DNA of 64,000 bases, taken from Lutraria lutraria (taxonomy: Eukaryota; Mollusca; Bivalvia; Venerida; Mactridae). The position numbers were made by a program, and so were the translations under genes. The stretch spans positions 15,817,528-15,881,527 of the forward strand of contig OZ026851.1 of assembly GCA_964023205.1 (NCBI GenBank). The letters are read 5' to 3'. The notes under the pieces were generated by a model. It saw only the letters and a program-made list of their open reading frames with translations, was not told the DNA's origin and did not search any database. The number at the start of each line of letters is the position of its first letter. Position 1 is the first letter of the stretch. Positions 36,486 through 48,756 of this stretch are shown one piece after another.

Positions 36486-37610
36486 TATCATGCTCGGTGT
36501 AAAGCGCCAATATACGCATCGCTCGTACTTTTACTTGCCTCGATATAGTTGGGATGGGGACATTGAAAAGTGAATAAAGAACAAAGCTCACCACCAGTTC
36601 GTCACCTAGGAGAAAAAAGGGCCTATCTGCCTCCTTAATACTTGTCAAGGTTGGCCCTTTTAATCTTAAGGTGAAGGGTTGGAAAGATCGAATATGATCT
36701 TCATGCAAAGTTCAAAGGGGTTCGTCACGAAAAAAAATTCAAAAACTTTTTTTCATGTAACCCATAATACATAGAAGGGAAAGAACTTCGACAATTCGAA
36801 TTTTCCAACGCATGTCATAAACCTCCATGTTATTGCAACGCAGTACAAACTATTTAAATCATATATAGTGTAACGTGGGGCAACTCAACACGCTAACAGA
36901 AAATGCCACTTTTACTACCTTAAAAGATATTTCAAACTCGCTATTTAAGATTTTTCACTCGAAAAATGGTCAAATTTTACAGAAAGACACACAGTCGTAA
37001 AATCGCAACATTAATTGATATTTGCTGTAGTTATTTATTATGTTATATTAGGGCTCTCCTTTGACCCTTAAAATGACATTTTGACAAAATAATGCTTGAT
37101 AATTAGAATCAAAGGGACACATTTATTATTATATTAATAGGAAATGTTAATGACTCTTCTAACTTCTATAAGCTAAGGGTCTATTTGACCCTCAACTTTT
37201 GGAGTCCAATGAGCTCCCTGGTTATAATTATTGATGTTGTTACTGCTGTTGTTATCATTTTTACCTTATTTTTATACGTCTGTTTTATGTTTCTTTTATT
37301 ATTATTTCAACTGTTGCCTTCATTATTATACTTTCTGTTGCTATTCTTTGTATTGTTTTTTGTTATAATCCTGACAATACAATTAGGATAGAAGCACATA
37401 TGGGTGCTTGAACCTCTCTATTGTAATACAAACAATCCTGTGAACAAAGGTCACCTGCTCAATTTGTTGATAGAATAATGAATGTTTAAATATTGTACTT
37501 AATACTATGTATCATTGACACAACTCAGCTATGTTATTATATTAAAATTGTATGTATTATGTATTTTGGGCTGGAGGCCTTTATATACTGACTTGAAATA
37601 AACTTGTAAA
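36486..37610. other. No gene seen
   Basis: Open frames here (for example 36454-36708 minus and 37185-37391 plus) lack recognisable motifs. The latter is low-complexity hydrophobic sequence from a T-rich tract. Confidence 0.4.
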
Positions 37611-37611
37611 C

Positions 37612-37790
37612 TTAATAAGACCTTTATTGAAAGGTGGCCTTTATTGAAAGGTGGCCTTTATTCGGAGGTTATTTCGTTCTAAATAAACAAGAGTGTTTTT
37701 TAAATAATGGCCTATGGCCTTTATTCACACAGCGGGGGGAGGGGGGGGGGGGTAAATCGGAGATGGCCTCTAACACAGGCTAAACTGTAG
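37612..37790 (+). mobile_element. Degenerate TA-MITE family A with internal expansion and G run
   Basis: The family A phrase GGTGGCCTTTATTGAAA is repeated in tandem at the left. A run of about 13 G follows at 37740-37752, then AGATGGCCTCTAACACAGGC and an AAACTGTA right terminus. The left inverted end is missing. Confidence 0.55.
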
Positions 37791-38910
37791 TTGATAACAA
37801 ATGTGCTGAGCTCTAAATATATATTAATAGTTCTATGTCATATCTTCATGCACGCATGCGCTGACAAAAGCTCTTCCGGTGCACGAATCATGTTTACCTT
37901 TTACCGGTGTGAGATAAGTTTTCTTGATTATATAAGTTAGCTCTCGATCGGTGTATTAAAAATGTGAATTATGTTCACTGGTGCATTCTGTCTGGGTTTG
38001 TTTGTGGTTTGATAAGTGAGTGTATAATTTGTCTTACATATTGTGAAGCTCAGCGTAATCGAGTTATTATAAACTCGTATATAGTGAACCATCCGATATG
38101 TTGTACACTATTTAATTATCATAGTTTTCCCTGACCAAGACTCTCTTAATTTCAATTCAATGAATTCTGTAAATTGTAATAAAACTTCAGTTTTTCGAGC
38201 TTAACTAAGTATGGTACATGTATATTAGGCATAATTCCGTAGATATCTTTATACACTTAGTAAACAAGTGTTGTGGAAAATAATTACAAACGTTAAATCA
38301 TTTTAGCTCGTCTGTTTTCGAAGAAAATTCGAGCTATTGAGATCACTGCAGCGTCTGCGTCGGTCAAAGACTTTAATGTAGCTCAAAAACCAGAAACTAT
38401 AATTGGCAGCAACATGAAACTTCATAGGTGGATAGATCTCATTGAGACGGTAGAGGGACGAGCATTGGCATTACTCGTGGCGCTCTTGTTTGTAATACCT
38501 TTGGCTATAACTACATGTACCTTCAAAAGAATGGAGTTTGTTTCAGGTATCGGATAATAAATCTAGAGTCTACCCCATTTTAAAACTTCGTATAACTTTC
38601 AACCAATTATTTAGAGACATTTGCTGCAGTTTCCAGGTTTTTTTCCACATAGAAATAAACTCAAAGGGCAGATAACTCAAAAACGTGTTCGTCAACTCCC
38701 AATTTGTTTCGCTTAAAATGTTTCTGTTATCATATTCTATGATCATTCAAAGTTTGAAAACAATCTTGAAAGAGTTTTCATTTCCCTATACGTATATGTG
38801 CAAAAAAACTAGAAACTGTAGCCAACGTCTCTAATAAGTGGCTCAGTCAATAAGTTCACAGATTAATTGGCTAAACAGACAACAAGACCTTCTGTCATGC
38901 GTGATTACAT
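37791..38910. other. Intergenic, fragment of a dispersed repeat
   Basis: From about 38306 to 38500 the phrase TTTAGCTCGTCTGTTTTCGA begins a sequence of a style common in bivalve dispersed repeats. No gene was seen. TTTATT at 38911-38916 is the likely AATAAA signal of the minus-strand gene ending at 38997. Confidence 0.4.
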
Positions 38911-38996
38911 TTTATTGCTGACGGCAATGTGGACATCAAGATGAACGTAGAAGAACTAAGTCCTTTAATGGATCTCAAACCAATGGGTTCAAAATC

Positions 38997-39281
38997 TTAT
39001 TTCCCTACACCAGATATATTCTTAGGGTGCAATCTTTTCGGACATCGCTTGTTGTTATTGTCCGTGTACACCCAGCGGTTCTTGCAGCCGATCACGATAT
39101 TGACGCAGGTAGGGTTCTCATCGTGCACGGTTATCCGGAAAGCCAGTCTGTAATAGGAAAGATGCACCTGGCTGATTATTAAATCCATTTACAAGGGTAA
39201 TGTTTATTCATTTGAAATGAACATGGAAACTAATTCGAAAAGAATAGGTTTTAAAATGCCCGGTTCTGCATCTTATCTCCC

Positions 39282-39318
<37 letters not shown>

Positions 39319-41500
39319 GGCGGCTCTGAAATGACCACTGTAGAATGGGCCGTTAAAGAACAGCGGCAACCAGGAGAAGGGGTTTAAATATTGTTTTATA
39401 CACTGCTAATCTTTATTTGTAGTTTTTTCCGCCAGTGAATCAGTACATAAGATTTTAAAAAATTGCAGCCGTTGTAAATACAGTGACATTTATTGACTTC
39501 CAACTCACAGTTTGACTGTATTCTAAATTTCTAATAAAAAACAACCCATCTTTAGTCAATGCAAGGGAGGTAACTCATTCATGTCTCAGAGATGTTACTC
39601 TCCCTTTGTTTAGTGGAGTCATGTGACTTAAACTGGTTCCCGTTTACACTGTCTTTAAGATAGATTTAGTATACTGAAACATAGAACCGGAACCAGTTTA
39701 AGATCGGGATTAATTAAGAGTAGGGAAATTTATGACAAAGTCGTAAATTTGCAGCTGTGTTGTTTGTTTCTGTGAGAAAATATTTAGAAAATGATGGTTT
39801 AAAAAGTGATAAGGTTCGTTCATCACATAAAGCTATAAAGCGTGATCTTTTCGGACTTACAATTTGACTTGAATTTGTGTAAAAAAATATAAACAAAAAT
39901 AAAAAGACGAAGGATCCCTGGTTAAGCGTGGTAAATATAGTTACACCTTTGGTGTTTTAATCGCAGAATTATATGCACATATAATTGTAACAAAAGATGT
40001 TAAGTATACAATACACAATTAATTCGAACAAAAGACGTAGCCATCTATACAAAAATATAAAAAAGATGTTAAGTATACAATACACATAGAATTCGAACAA
40101 AAGATGTAAACAAGAATATAAAAATGATATTTTGTATACAATACACATAGAATTCGAAAAAAGAGATGTTTTTGCTTTACAACATTAAATGGATAAAATA
40201 ACACAAGTTACAGCGACTTACGTCACACAGCTTAGACCACTCTTGGTGCAGGCGCACCTGTTGCAGGTATCATAATCTTTGATCGCAGACCCTGGTAGGA
40301 GCTTCAGACCTTCATACTGGCAATATCTCACTGTATGTCCATGCACTGAAAAGCCACAGACCAAGCACATGTTTTTATGACATCACTGTAAAGTAAAAAC
40401 CTCTCATAGCGACATCTTGTCATAATTTATCACCTCCCTATATAAGCCACTTAGATTCGGACAGACTTTAATTACTGTACTTTCATTTATTACGTTGGGC
40501 TCAATTTTCGTGTTTTTTTACTAAAATGGCTATTTCGTGGGGACATAAATTCGTGGGTTTTGATTTTTGACAAGAAATGTCTTATCTCTGCATTTCAATT
40601 CGTGGGGATTTGATTTGGGGATGAGCCGACCCACGAAATCCACGCAATTAAATCCCCAACGAAAATGAATAATTCCACAGTATTGTTTAGTTATCCTGTT
40701 GTTTAACGGTTCATTCGTCGGCTACGAATAAAATGAAAACAAAGATACATGTAGCATAAGAATATTTGATTGCTTTTAAACAAGCAAGAATCCCATTCAA
40801 TGGTGAAACCAAACAAGTACTAGTACTTAAGTAAAGCAATACGATGGAAGATAGTTTGACCAAGAGAAGAATAAATACGCAACGACACATGGACAGCGCT
40901 TAGTAATTACACATCATTATTTTCAGTTCGAACTTATAAACAAACACGCACGAACTATTTCGGTAAAAAAATACTGATATACAATGAATCATTATTTGTA
41001 TAAACAATTCTTTGATGACATTTCTTTTAATAATTCCATTAATTACAGGCAATTAATTGCAATAATTACAGATACTAGAAATACGTGCGTTTCAAACATA
41101 ATAATTCTTTTGAAAATGAATTAGTCATTAAAGCCCCATTAGCATTTTGGATGTTAAAATTAAAGTAGGTCTTATTTTACTTAGAACGATATCTTATCAG
41201 TGAAATTGCAATAAAACATTCCGAAATTTACTGTTTTAACCACTATGTACATATAGAAATAAAGCACAGTATTTTTCAATGATATTGCAAACAATAAGAA
41301 AAAGCGTCTGACAACATTTCTATGAGATATGGCTAAAGAAAGGCATTGTGTAAATATGTTTTAGAGCAAATAAAATATATTTCTTATATTTTACTAAACG
41401 ACTTACCCCTTTCAGTAGTGATTGGACCGAAAGCAGTCGCTCCGAAAACTGCTAATGGTAGAGCCAATAAAAACACAAAGAAAAACACTGGCGTATTCAT
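38997..41500 (-). CDS. Beta-microseminoprotein-like secreted protein, copy 1 (type A)
   Basis: Exons on the minus strand: 41407-41500, 40222-40345, 38997-39147 (phases 1 and 2), giving 122 aa. A signal peptide runs to about G20 (LLALPLAVFG). The mature chain is basic and has eight cysteines: C40, C59, C62, C64, C71, C87, C94, C108. The CNRCAC motif is followed by GLSCVT, then IGCKNRWV and NNNKRCPK. Spacing matches the beta-microseminoprotein fold except that the first cysteine and the second of the CC pair are absent, which is one disulfide fewer. Vertebrate members are abundant secreted proteins of seminal and mucosal fluid, and the function in molluscs is not settled. A TATA box lies at 41571-41578 and a likely AATAAA at 38911-38916. 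Intron 1 contains a family D MITE. Confidence 0.82.
39215..39355 (-). repeat. Dispersed repeat copy 3 with C/CT microsatellite
   Basis: Reverse complement of the repeat at 655-785 (GGCTCTGAAATGA, GCATCTTATCTCCC, ATTCGAAAAGAATA). It is interrupted by a C run and a (CT)n tract at 39280-39317. Lies in intron 2 of microseminoprotein-like copy 1. Confidence 0.6.
40475..40680. mobile_element. TA-MITE family D, full length (206 bp)
   Basis: TA-CTGTACTTTCATTTATTACG at the left and GAATAATTCCACAG-TA at the right, with the same interior as 20994-21201 (TTGGGCTCAATTTTCGTG, GAGCCGACCCACGAAATCCA). The TA duplication is intact. Intronic in microseminoprotein-like copy 1. Confidence 0.8.
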
Positions 41501-41570
41501 GGTTGCATACAATGTCTGCCTCGTCTTTTACTCTCAAGTATCAAAATACTAGCTTACAAACAATGTGCAG

Positions 41571-41578
41571 TATTTATA
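41571..41578 (-). promoter_or_regulatory. TATA box of microseminoprotein-like copy 1
   Basis: On the minus strand this reads GGTATAAATA, 71 bp upstream of the ATG. The identical decamer sits at the same place before copy 3. Confidence 0.65.
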
Positions 41579-41619
41579 CCACCCTAGCTACAATACATAC
41601 AGTTGTTTACATGTGTTAA

Positions 41620-42270
41620 TCATTACTATAGTACACACCAACAACATCCTGGACGGAAATGCCGCTCTTGTGCCTCGTTGGAAACGATGATTCGACCAAA
41701 TGTATGTGTAAGAATGCAATCTATTTACATATCATGAGAAAAAAAATATATGTAGGCGCTCGTATTTATTATAAGGTGTAAAAATGTGGTTTGTCTTGTA
41801 ACCCGACCCACCCTGAATATCCCACGTGATTTTTTTGGCCTGGGTAATAGTACATCCATTTTCCCACCTTTTCTAGACGAATTTTTTAGTCATGGGTACA
41901 AGTTTAATCTAGTTGTTTGCGAATATAGTCGGTCATTTTGACTGATCAGTCATTGGACTGGCTATTCGTTGCGTAACCAATAGTTAATAGGCATTGCTCT
42001 AGCTAGATAAGTTGTTGTGGCATAATGTCGGAAATTCAATGTGGTTGTATCATAGCAGATTATGGTGAATTTGGTAGTATTTAGGGTGTGATGTAGGGTA
42101 TGCTTTTACCACGTGCTTGTGAACTAATTACATGAATTTATTCATTAAAATTTTGTCAAATACTCATGATAGTCAATGTATGTGTATTATCTATAACTTG
42201 TAAATATGTTATACTCGGATTGAATAAAATATTCTGTCAATATCCTTTATGAAAAAAGTAACTTTATACA
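41620..42270. other. Intergenic, no gene seen
   Basis: Upstream region of microseminoprotein-like copy 1 beyond its TATA box. No recognisable element. Confidence 0.3.
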
Positions 42271-42274
42271 AAAC

Positions 42275-43145
42275 AAGAGGGCCAATATGGCCCTTTATCG
42301 CTCACCTGAGAACAAAGTCACAATAATTAATGACCAGATAATATAGTTTCCAACTCGTATAACCCATTTTTATGTAGATTCTGAGATCAAAACCAACACT
42401 GAAGGTATAATACCGTTACACAAGCTAAAACGTAGCAAATTTTCTAATCCAAGGGCCCATAACTCTTGAAGTTCTGTTCTGATTCCACCCATAACCGTAC
42501 TTGTCCAATACCGTAAGGTTATTAACATTCATCGTAAATATGATTAGGATCGGTGAATAAATAAAGGCGCTAGAGTGTAAACAAGCTAAATTTTAGCAAA
42601 TTTTCTAAGTCAAGGGCCCATAACTCTTGAAGATGTAGTTCGATCCCGCCCATAATCGAACTTGTGTAAGATCTTTTGGTTATACTCATTTACTGAATAT
42701 ATTATTAGGATCGGTGAATAATTGAAGGCGCTAGAGTGTAAACAAGCTAAAATATAGCAAATTTTCAAAGTCAAGGGCCCATAACTCTTGAAGTTCTGGT
42801 CCGATTCCGCCCATAATCGTACTTGTCCAAGATGTTTTGGTTATACACATTTACTAAAAATATTATTAGGATTAGTGAATAAATGAAGGCGCTAGAGTGT
42901 AAACAAGCTAAATATAGCAAAATTTGTAATTCAAGGGCCCATAACTCTAGAAGTTATTGTCCGATTGTGCCCATAATCAAACTTAGCCGAGACATTGTGG
43001 CCATATACATTGTGAGCAAGTTTAATCACGATTCGTTAAGAGCTACGGATGCTAGAGTGTAAACAAACTAATTGTGGACGGACGACGGACGCCTGACATT
43101 CAACGATCCTAAAAGCTCACCTGATGAATCAAGTGAGCTAAAAAA
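42275..43145. repeat. Bivalve-type dispersed repeat with four internal units of about 155 bp
   Basis: Begins GAGGGCCAATATGGCCC and TCGCTCACCTGAG and ends AAAGCTCACCTGATGAATC and GTGAGCTAAAAA. Inside, AAGGGCCCATAACTCT recurs near 42451, 42614, 42773 and 42934, each with a nearby GGCGCTAGAGTGTAAACAAG or variant. A GGACGGACGACGGACG tract is near the right end. This architecture is familiar from bivalve genomes. No coding capacity. Confidence 0.75.
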
Positions 43146-43484
43146 CCTAGACCAATGCTTTCTTGTAACAAATTCGTCTACATGTATAAGCAAATAGAAG
43201 CTGATTATGTATAAGCAAATAGAAGGTGATTAATATGTAAGCAGAAGCTAGTCTGTCAATGACACTGTCTGTTTTATTACCTCCTTCTGTTGAATTCACT
43301 GTGCTGGTCCTTTGCATTCCCGGTTCCGAATGCCTTTCAACACATATGCACGTATTGTGCATCTTTTATTTTTGTTGTCTTAAAATATCTATGAAATGCA
43401 CACATTTAATTGCGACCAACCAGAATATCGAAATGCATCTTTAACCATAGACAGTTAGACACGAACTATCAAGTTTTGCAAAAA

Positions 43485-43845
43485 CATTTAATTGCTGATA
43501 TCATCCCAAGATAATTATTACCGACGAAACAAGCCCTTTTCGTCTGAAAACACTAATTTTACTGTGATTTTTGCTTTTGTAAACTTGAAATATGTAGGGC
43601 GCGTGACGTCACTTTACTCGATGTACATAGCATGGCTGCGGGAAAACACAGGTGTTCTATAAATAGTATTTATTTCAATGATATTGAAAAAAAAAATGAT
43701 AGTGGTTTCGGAAACATTTTTTCTTGCTATAAAGTATGCACTGGAGGATAACACACCGGATTCCTTCGTTATAGAACAAACATAAACTATTAGGACCAAT
43801 ATATTTATAAGCTTATGGGACTTTAACTTGTTCAGGTATAACTAC
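43485..43845 (-). repeat. Inverted partner of the repeat at 48965-49345
   Basis: ATTGCTGATATCATCCCAAG, ATAATTATTACCGACGAAAC and GGAAACATTTTTTCTTGCTA here match the reverse complement of 48965-49345. The pair flanks microseminoprotein-like copy 2. The similar translated frames on opposite strands (sharing RKNVSET) come from this duplication and are not evidence of a gene. Confidence 0.7.
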
Positions 43846-44164
43846 CGGCTTGATTTACGCAACAGGTAAAACATGTATTTCCCATTCGCTAGTGCGAAAA
43901 AATACGTGAAAAGGTTTCCATAAAATAACATCCGGTATAAATGAAGTAAATCAGTATTTTTTCAAAAGTAGCGAATCTATTTTTTTACATTCAGTAGAAC
44001 GCACGGAATTCGTGGAAAAACGTTTCGCGTGCCTAACTGTCCTCGAAAATAAAATCAACGAGAACGAACGATAATCATTTATGAAGTTGCTAATTTATAA
44101 CACATGTGGATACATTTCAGGGGGTTGTTGAAATAGTTGTCAGTTGATTAAATTTAGATAATAC

Positions 44165-45548
44165 AATGTACAATAAAACCTCCGTAAACCGGTTTACCTG
44201 AAAACCGGAACTCCCTGAAAATGGCACGAATTTAAAGGGGCATGCCAAGGAACTGCTGTGTCTTTTTTAGTACACCAAAAATGCGTTTGTCGCTTGTAAA
44301 ACCAATTATTTCCGAAAAGTCAAAGAAGAATGTGCGTTCAAAAATGACCCTATTACGCGCTCGTCGGTATTTGTATGTCGTTTTGAATAAAAGGCTGACG
44401 ACAATAATATTTCCGACGCGTTGAGTATGTGCGCTGCCTCCCAAGTGAACTTAACATGAGCAATACTTACCATTTCCGTTTGTTGACATTTTTTCCGCGA
44501 TGTTTTCGATTTTGACAGATCCCGAAAGGGTCGAAATGTGAAAATGACGAATAATTTCTGAGGCCGAAATCGGCAGGTTTGGTAAATCTTGAAATGTATA
44601 TTTTGAGAAAACTAGCGGTGTATTATGTAAATATTTAACAGGGCTTTCATTAATTGATTTAGGCATTAAAAAAATTATCTAAAATGATACCAATTTTTAT
44701 TCGAGTCGCTTCAGTTCAGGGCATGCCCCTTTAAGTTCCACTTTTTTCGGAATTTATACAGTTTTAGCCCAGTCCAGAAGGGACCCGGTTTTCTCAGAAA
44801 ACTAGACTTTTAGCCCAGTCCAGAAGGGGCCCGATTTTCTCATAAAAATAGACTTTTAGCCCAGTCCAGAAGGGGCCCGGTTTTCTCAGAAAACTAGACT
44901 TTTAGCCCAGTCCAGAAGGGGCCCGGTTTTCTCAGAAAACTAGACTTTAAGCCCAGTCCAGAAGGGGCCCGGTTTTCTCAGAAAACTAGACTTTTAGTCC
45001 AGTCCAGAAGGGGCCCGGTTTTCTCAGAAAACTAGACTTTTAGTCCAGTCCAGAAGGGGCCCGGTTTTCTCATAAAACTAGACTTTTAGCCCAGTCCAGA
45101 AGGGGCCCGGTTTTCTCAGAAAACTAGACTTTTAGTCCAGTCCAGAAGGGGTCCGGTTTTCTCATAAAACTAGACTTTTAGCCCAGTCCAGAAGGGGCCC
45201 GGTTTTCTCATAAAACTAGACTTTTAGTCCAGTCCAGAAGGGGCCCGGTTTTCTCATAAAACTAGACTTTTAGCCCAGTCCAGAAGGGGCCCGGTTTTCT
45301 CATAAAACTAGACTTTTAGTCCAGTCCAGAAGGGGCCCGGTTTTCTCAGAAAACTAGACTTTTAGTCCAGTCCAGAAGGGGCCCGGTTTTCTCAGAAAAC
45401 TAGACTTTTAGTCCAGTCCAGAAGGGGCCCGGTTTTCTCAGAAAACTAGACTTTTAGTCCAGTCCAGAAGGGGCCCGGTTTTCTCATAAAACTAGACTTT
45501 TAGCCCAGTCCAGAAGGGGCCCGGTTTTAAGGGATTATACAGTATATT
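44165..45548 (+). repeat. 46-bp minisatellite, about 16 copies, inside a degenerate TA-MITE
   Basis: From 44765 to 45530 the unit TAGCCCAGTCCAGAAGGGGC followed by CCGGTTTTCTCAGAAAACTA and GACTTT repeats at 46 bp. Variants alternate AGCCC/AGTCC and CAGAAAA/CATAAAA. The left boundary region has ACAATAAAACCTCCGTAAAC (44171) and the right ends AAGGGATTATACAGTA, which are MITE-like ends. Between the left end and the array (44240-44730) is non-repetitive sequence without a recognised gene. Confidence 0.85.
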
Positions 45549-46228
45549 GTTTACAAACTTGCAAGATATCCAAGTACAGTTTTAATTCGTGGGTGATAAA
45601 TCAGTTTACAAATGTTTTACATTCATCTTGTTGATAAGCTTACAAAAAACATTAATTGAAGCAATAAAATTTGTGTTTCATACACTGTTAATATCTTAAG
45701 TCGTAAAATCAGCTCACTAATAGGCTGTGAGGCTGTCATTTTGCTGTAGACGAAATTTAGAGCAACTTGAAGAACCAATTAAAATATGTTACTGTGTATT
45801 GCAGAGGATGCTTCTCCCGTTAAATTCATGTAGTTATTCATACTTCAAGAACATGAATTATGCAAGAATAGTTCAAGGTTCAAGAAAGATTCATGATTGC
45901 ATAAATTACTTCAAAGGGACAGTGCCCGTGAGCTGATTAAAACCATTAAATATTCGCAACTGACTGTTCAAAATCTGACACACTTTGTGATTTATAGAAG
46001 ACGACTTACACTATCTAAAAATGTTACAACAACGAATTTAGTATATCAGTAAACCAAAAAAAGATAACAGACAGTATCATAAAGTTGTTTAAAATTTAGA
46101 AGAAACTGATCGATTGAATAATATATAATAGGCAACAAGAAACATCTTTTTACAATTAGAGCAAAAAGATATGAACAGAAGCATAAGTTTGTTAAAGTTC
46201 GTGGAATAAAAAAGTAATAGACTACATA
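45549..46228. other. No gene seen
   Basis: AT-rich spacer between the minisatellite and microseminoprotein-like copy 2. Open frames lack motifs. Confidence 0.35.
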
Positions 46229-46230
46229 TA

Positions 46231-46384
46231 CAGTGCAACCTATCCAAAGCAGCATCCTTTGAAAGTAGCGAAGTTCGGTTGTTGCTCTAGAGAGGTTAAA
46301 TTTATAGCTAAATAGTGCAGTGGGAAAATCACGCTGTTGCTGAAGGGAGGTTGTTGAGCGACCCTCTCTTGATAGGACGTACTG
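46231..46384 (+). mobile_element. TA-MITE family B (154 bp) just downstream of microseminoprotein-like copy 2
   Basis: TA-CAGTGCAACCTATCCAAAG begins the element and ATAGGACGTACTG-TA ends it. It lies 28 bp past the stop codon of copy 2, so the 3' UTR of that gene may run into it. No AATAAA was found between the two. Confidence 0.75.
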
Positions 46385-46411
46385 TATCTTGAATGAAGTC
46401 TAGGTGAACAT

Positions 46412-48673
46412 CTACTTTCCAGACATGGCTATTTCAGTAGGAATCAACCAACTTGGACACGCCTGGTTCCTGTTATTTTTTCGAACCCAGACATTCTTGC
46501 ATCCAATCAAAACACTAACGCAACTTGATTTTCCAATTGCAGTGACACGAAAGGCGGTTGACAATCTACAAACATAACATGACGACAGTTATTCACATCG
46601 CGCTCGCTAACCAAATGTTCAAGTATATTCAGTACATTTCTTTAAATCTGTAAGAATACTTCCCTTTGCTGTAGTTATTGTGGCCTTAAGCGAGCATGCA
46701 ATCAGCTGCTAGGGTCATTAAGTAAGTGACTTTCTAATTTTAACGGTTGGGGAGACCCATGACGTAACCCTTGTTAGAATCATCTACCTTTCACAAGCTG
46801 GCCTGACAGTTTGCTTACGTGAAAGTTTTCCTCGGGTCGGATTTAAACTCATAGCGAAGAGAGGTTAGTGACTAAAAGTCAGGGATGATTACCTCTCGAC
46901 CAAACAACCACGCAGTCCTCTGTCCTGTACCATTATTTGAAAGGAAAAATGAACAAGATGTGTATTTAAAAAACAAAGCCATCTCCGAGTGACCTTTGAC
47001 TACTGACCTTAAGATCTTGTAGATGTTGTCTTGAGGAACAAACATATGAAGTTTGATGATTGTAGAAGGAAGTGTTTTGGTTTTATAGGCAAGATTAAAG
47101 TTTGGTACACACAAACTGACAGACATACAGGCGGACAGACAGCCAAACCAGTCAGAAAGCCAGAATAGACAGACCAAAAACAATATCTATCGATGCATAA
47201 GAATAATGAAAAAGGATCACATTGAACTTACGTCTGGCAACCTAGTCCAGTGTCGGTACACGTGCAATTATTGCACCTGTCATAATCAATGAAGGTCGAT
47301 GGCGGCAACATCCTCAAGCCTTTAACTTCACAAAATTTCACAACTTTGCCGTGCACTGAAAATCAATAACATAACTCTCTAATAATCTGAAATTCTCTCT
47401 TTTCAGTTTACCTCTCTAATGATAAGTCTTCTCTAATCCGAAAACCTCTCTAGTCCGTAAACCTCTCTAATCCGTAAACCTCTCTAATCCGTAAACCTCT
47501 ATAATCCGATCTATACATGGCCATTATACAACAGTCGGTATATTGTGTGTTATATAGCTGTACAATCATAATGATTAACAATGTACATTTGGTATATGCT
47601 TTCTATAATAACTCACATGTTCAAAACCTGTCTCATCCTGATACCTATCTTAACCGAAATTGTCTCCCATCCTGATACCTACAAAAATGTATCTTAACCG
47701 AAATTCTCTCCCATCCTGATACCTATCTTAACTGAAATTGTCTCCCATCCTGATACCTATCTTAACTGAAATTCTCTCCCATCCTGATACCTATCTTAAC
47801 CGAAATTCTCTCCCATCCTGATACCTATCTTAACTGAAATTCTCTCCCATCCTGATACCCATCTTAACCGAAATTCTCTCCCATCCTGATACCTATCTTA
47901 ACCGAAATTGTCTCCCATCCTGATACCTATCTTAACTGAAATTGTCTCACATCCTGATACCTATCTTAACTGAAATTCTCTCCCATCCTGATACGTATCT
48001 TAACTGAAATTCTCTCCCATCCTAATACCTATCTTAACTGAAATTGTCTCCCATCCTGATACCTATCTTAACTGAAATTGTATCCCATCCTGATACCTAT
48101 CTTAACTGAAATTGTCTCCCATCCTGATACCTATCTTAACCGAAATTCTTTCCCGTCCTGATACCCATCTTAACATATTTTTGCCTGATTGATTTTTATA
48201 ATTTACACTTTTATGAATATTACGCCTTTATGTATTAATACATCATTTTTATATGCATCATTCCTGTATGCATGATTATGCAAAGAAATGAGAACTTTTT
48301 TTCGCAAACTTTGTGAACATCCCTCCCTAAAGACACCATAAAAATTGAATTGAGAGTTACAATCAATAAAATACTTAACATAATCGTACCCTATCCTATA
48401 TACCTTATAATAACTTAAAGTAATTAGTGTAAGAAGATTCTTAATTAAGAAGCGAAAAAACTACAAAGATAATGTACATTACAACACTCAGTCGTATGAT
48501 TTTTAATGTAATGTTGAATCTCTGTTGGTTAAAAAATAGCAAAAATGAAACATCATAGCAGTAACAATGACAAGAAAGTTCAAACCTGTCTCCGTCTTAA
48601 TTCTACTTGAAAACGTGGCCCCGAGGACGACTGAAGCTTGTCCAAGCAGAAACACAATCCAAAATATAGACAT
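46412..48673 (-). CDS. Beta-microseminoprotein-like secreted protein, copy 2 (type B)
   Basis: Exons on the minus strand: 48586-48673, 47232-47355, 46412-46565 (phases 1 and 2), giving 121 aa. The signal peptide runs to about G18 (MSIFWIVFLLGQASVVLG). The eight cysteines C38, C57, C60, C62, C69, C86, C93, C107 have the same order as copy 1: CNNCTC, then GLGCQT, IGCKNVWV and NQACPS. The otherwise constant DNNN-K/R segment is changed to NNRNQ, and the lysine after the last CP is replaced by SW, so this copy is the most altered there. Extracellular role as for copy 1, not proven. TATA box at 48749-48756. Intron 1 holds a 34-bp array, and intron 2 holds a SINE and part of a dispersed repeat. Confidence 0.82.
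46815..46918 (-). mobile_element. tRNA-derived SINE head (minus strand)
   Basis: On the minus strand GTGGTTGTTTGGTCGAGAGG opens a type II tRNA-like head with a B-box-like GAGTTTAAATCC, then GAAAACTTTCACGTAA of the SINE body shared in style with 59205-59450 and 63140-63352. Lies in intron 2 of microseminoprotein-like copy 2. Confidence 0.55.
46945..47190. repeat. Dispersed repeat (related to 30935-31175)
   Basis: Shares GTGACCTTTGAC, TGAGGAACAAA, TTTGATGATTGT, AAAGTTTGGTACACA and CAAAAACAATAT with 30935-31175. The 103-codon minus frame across it is an artefact. Confidence 0.6.
47395..47520 (+). repeat. Short CTCTCTAATCCGTAAA repeats
   Basis: AACCTCTCTAATCCGTAA-type units of 15-16 bp repeat about six times, with the same phrase style as MITE family C. 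Lies in intron 1 of microseminoprotein-like copy 2. Confidence 0.7.
47622..48178 (+). repeat. 34-bp minisatellite, about 16 copies
   Basis: The unit is CATCCTGATACCTATCTTAA followed by CTGAAATTGTCTCC or the CCGAAATTC variant. It lies entirely in intron 1 of microseminoprotein-like copy 2 (47356-48585). Confidence 0.9.
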
Positions 48674-48748
48674 GTTGAAAACAGTATTTTCAGAGCAATT
48701 ATGTAATTGTTACGACGATGTACATGTAGTTTTAACTGATGATTGTAA

Positions 48749-48756
48749 GTTTTATA
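48749..48756 (-). promoter_or_regulatory. TATA box of microseminoprotein-like copy 2
   Basis: On the minus strand this reads TTTTATAAAACTT, 76 bp upstream of the ATG. Confidence 0.6.
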
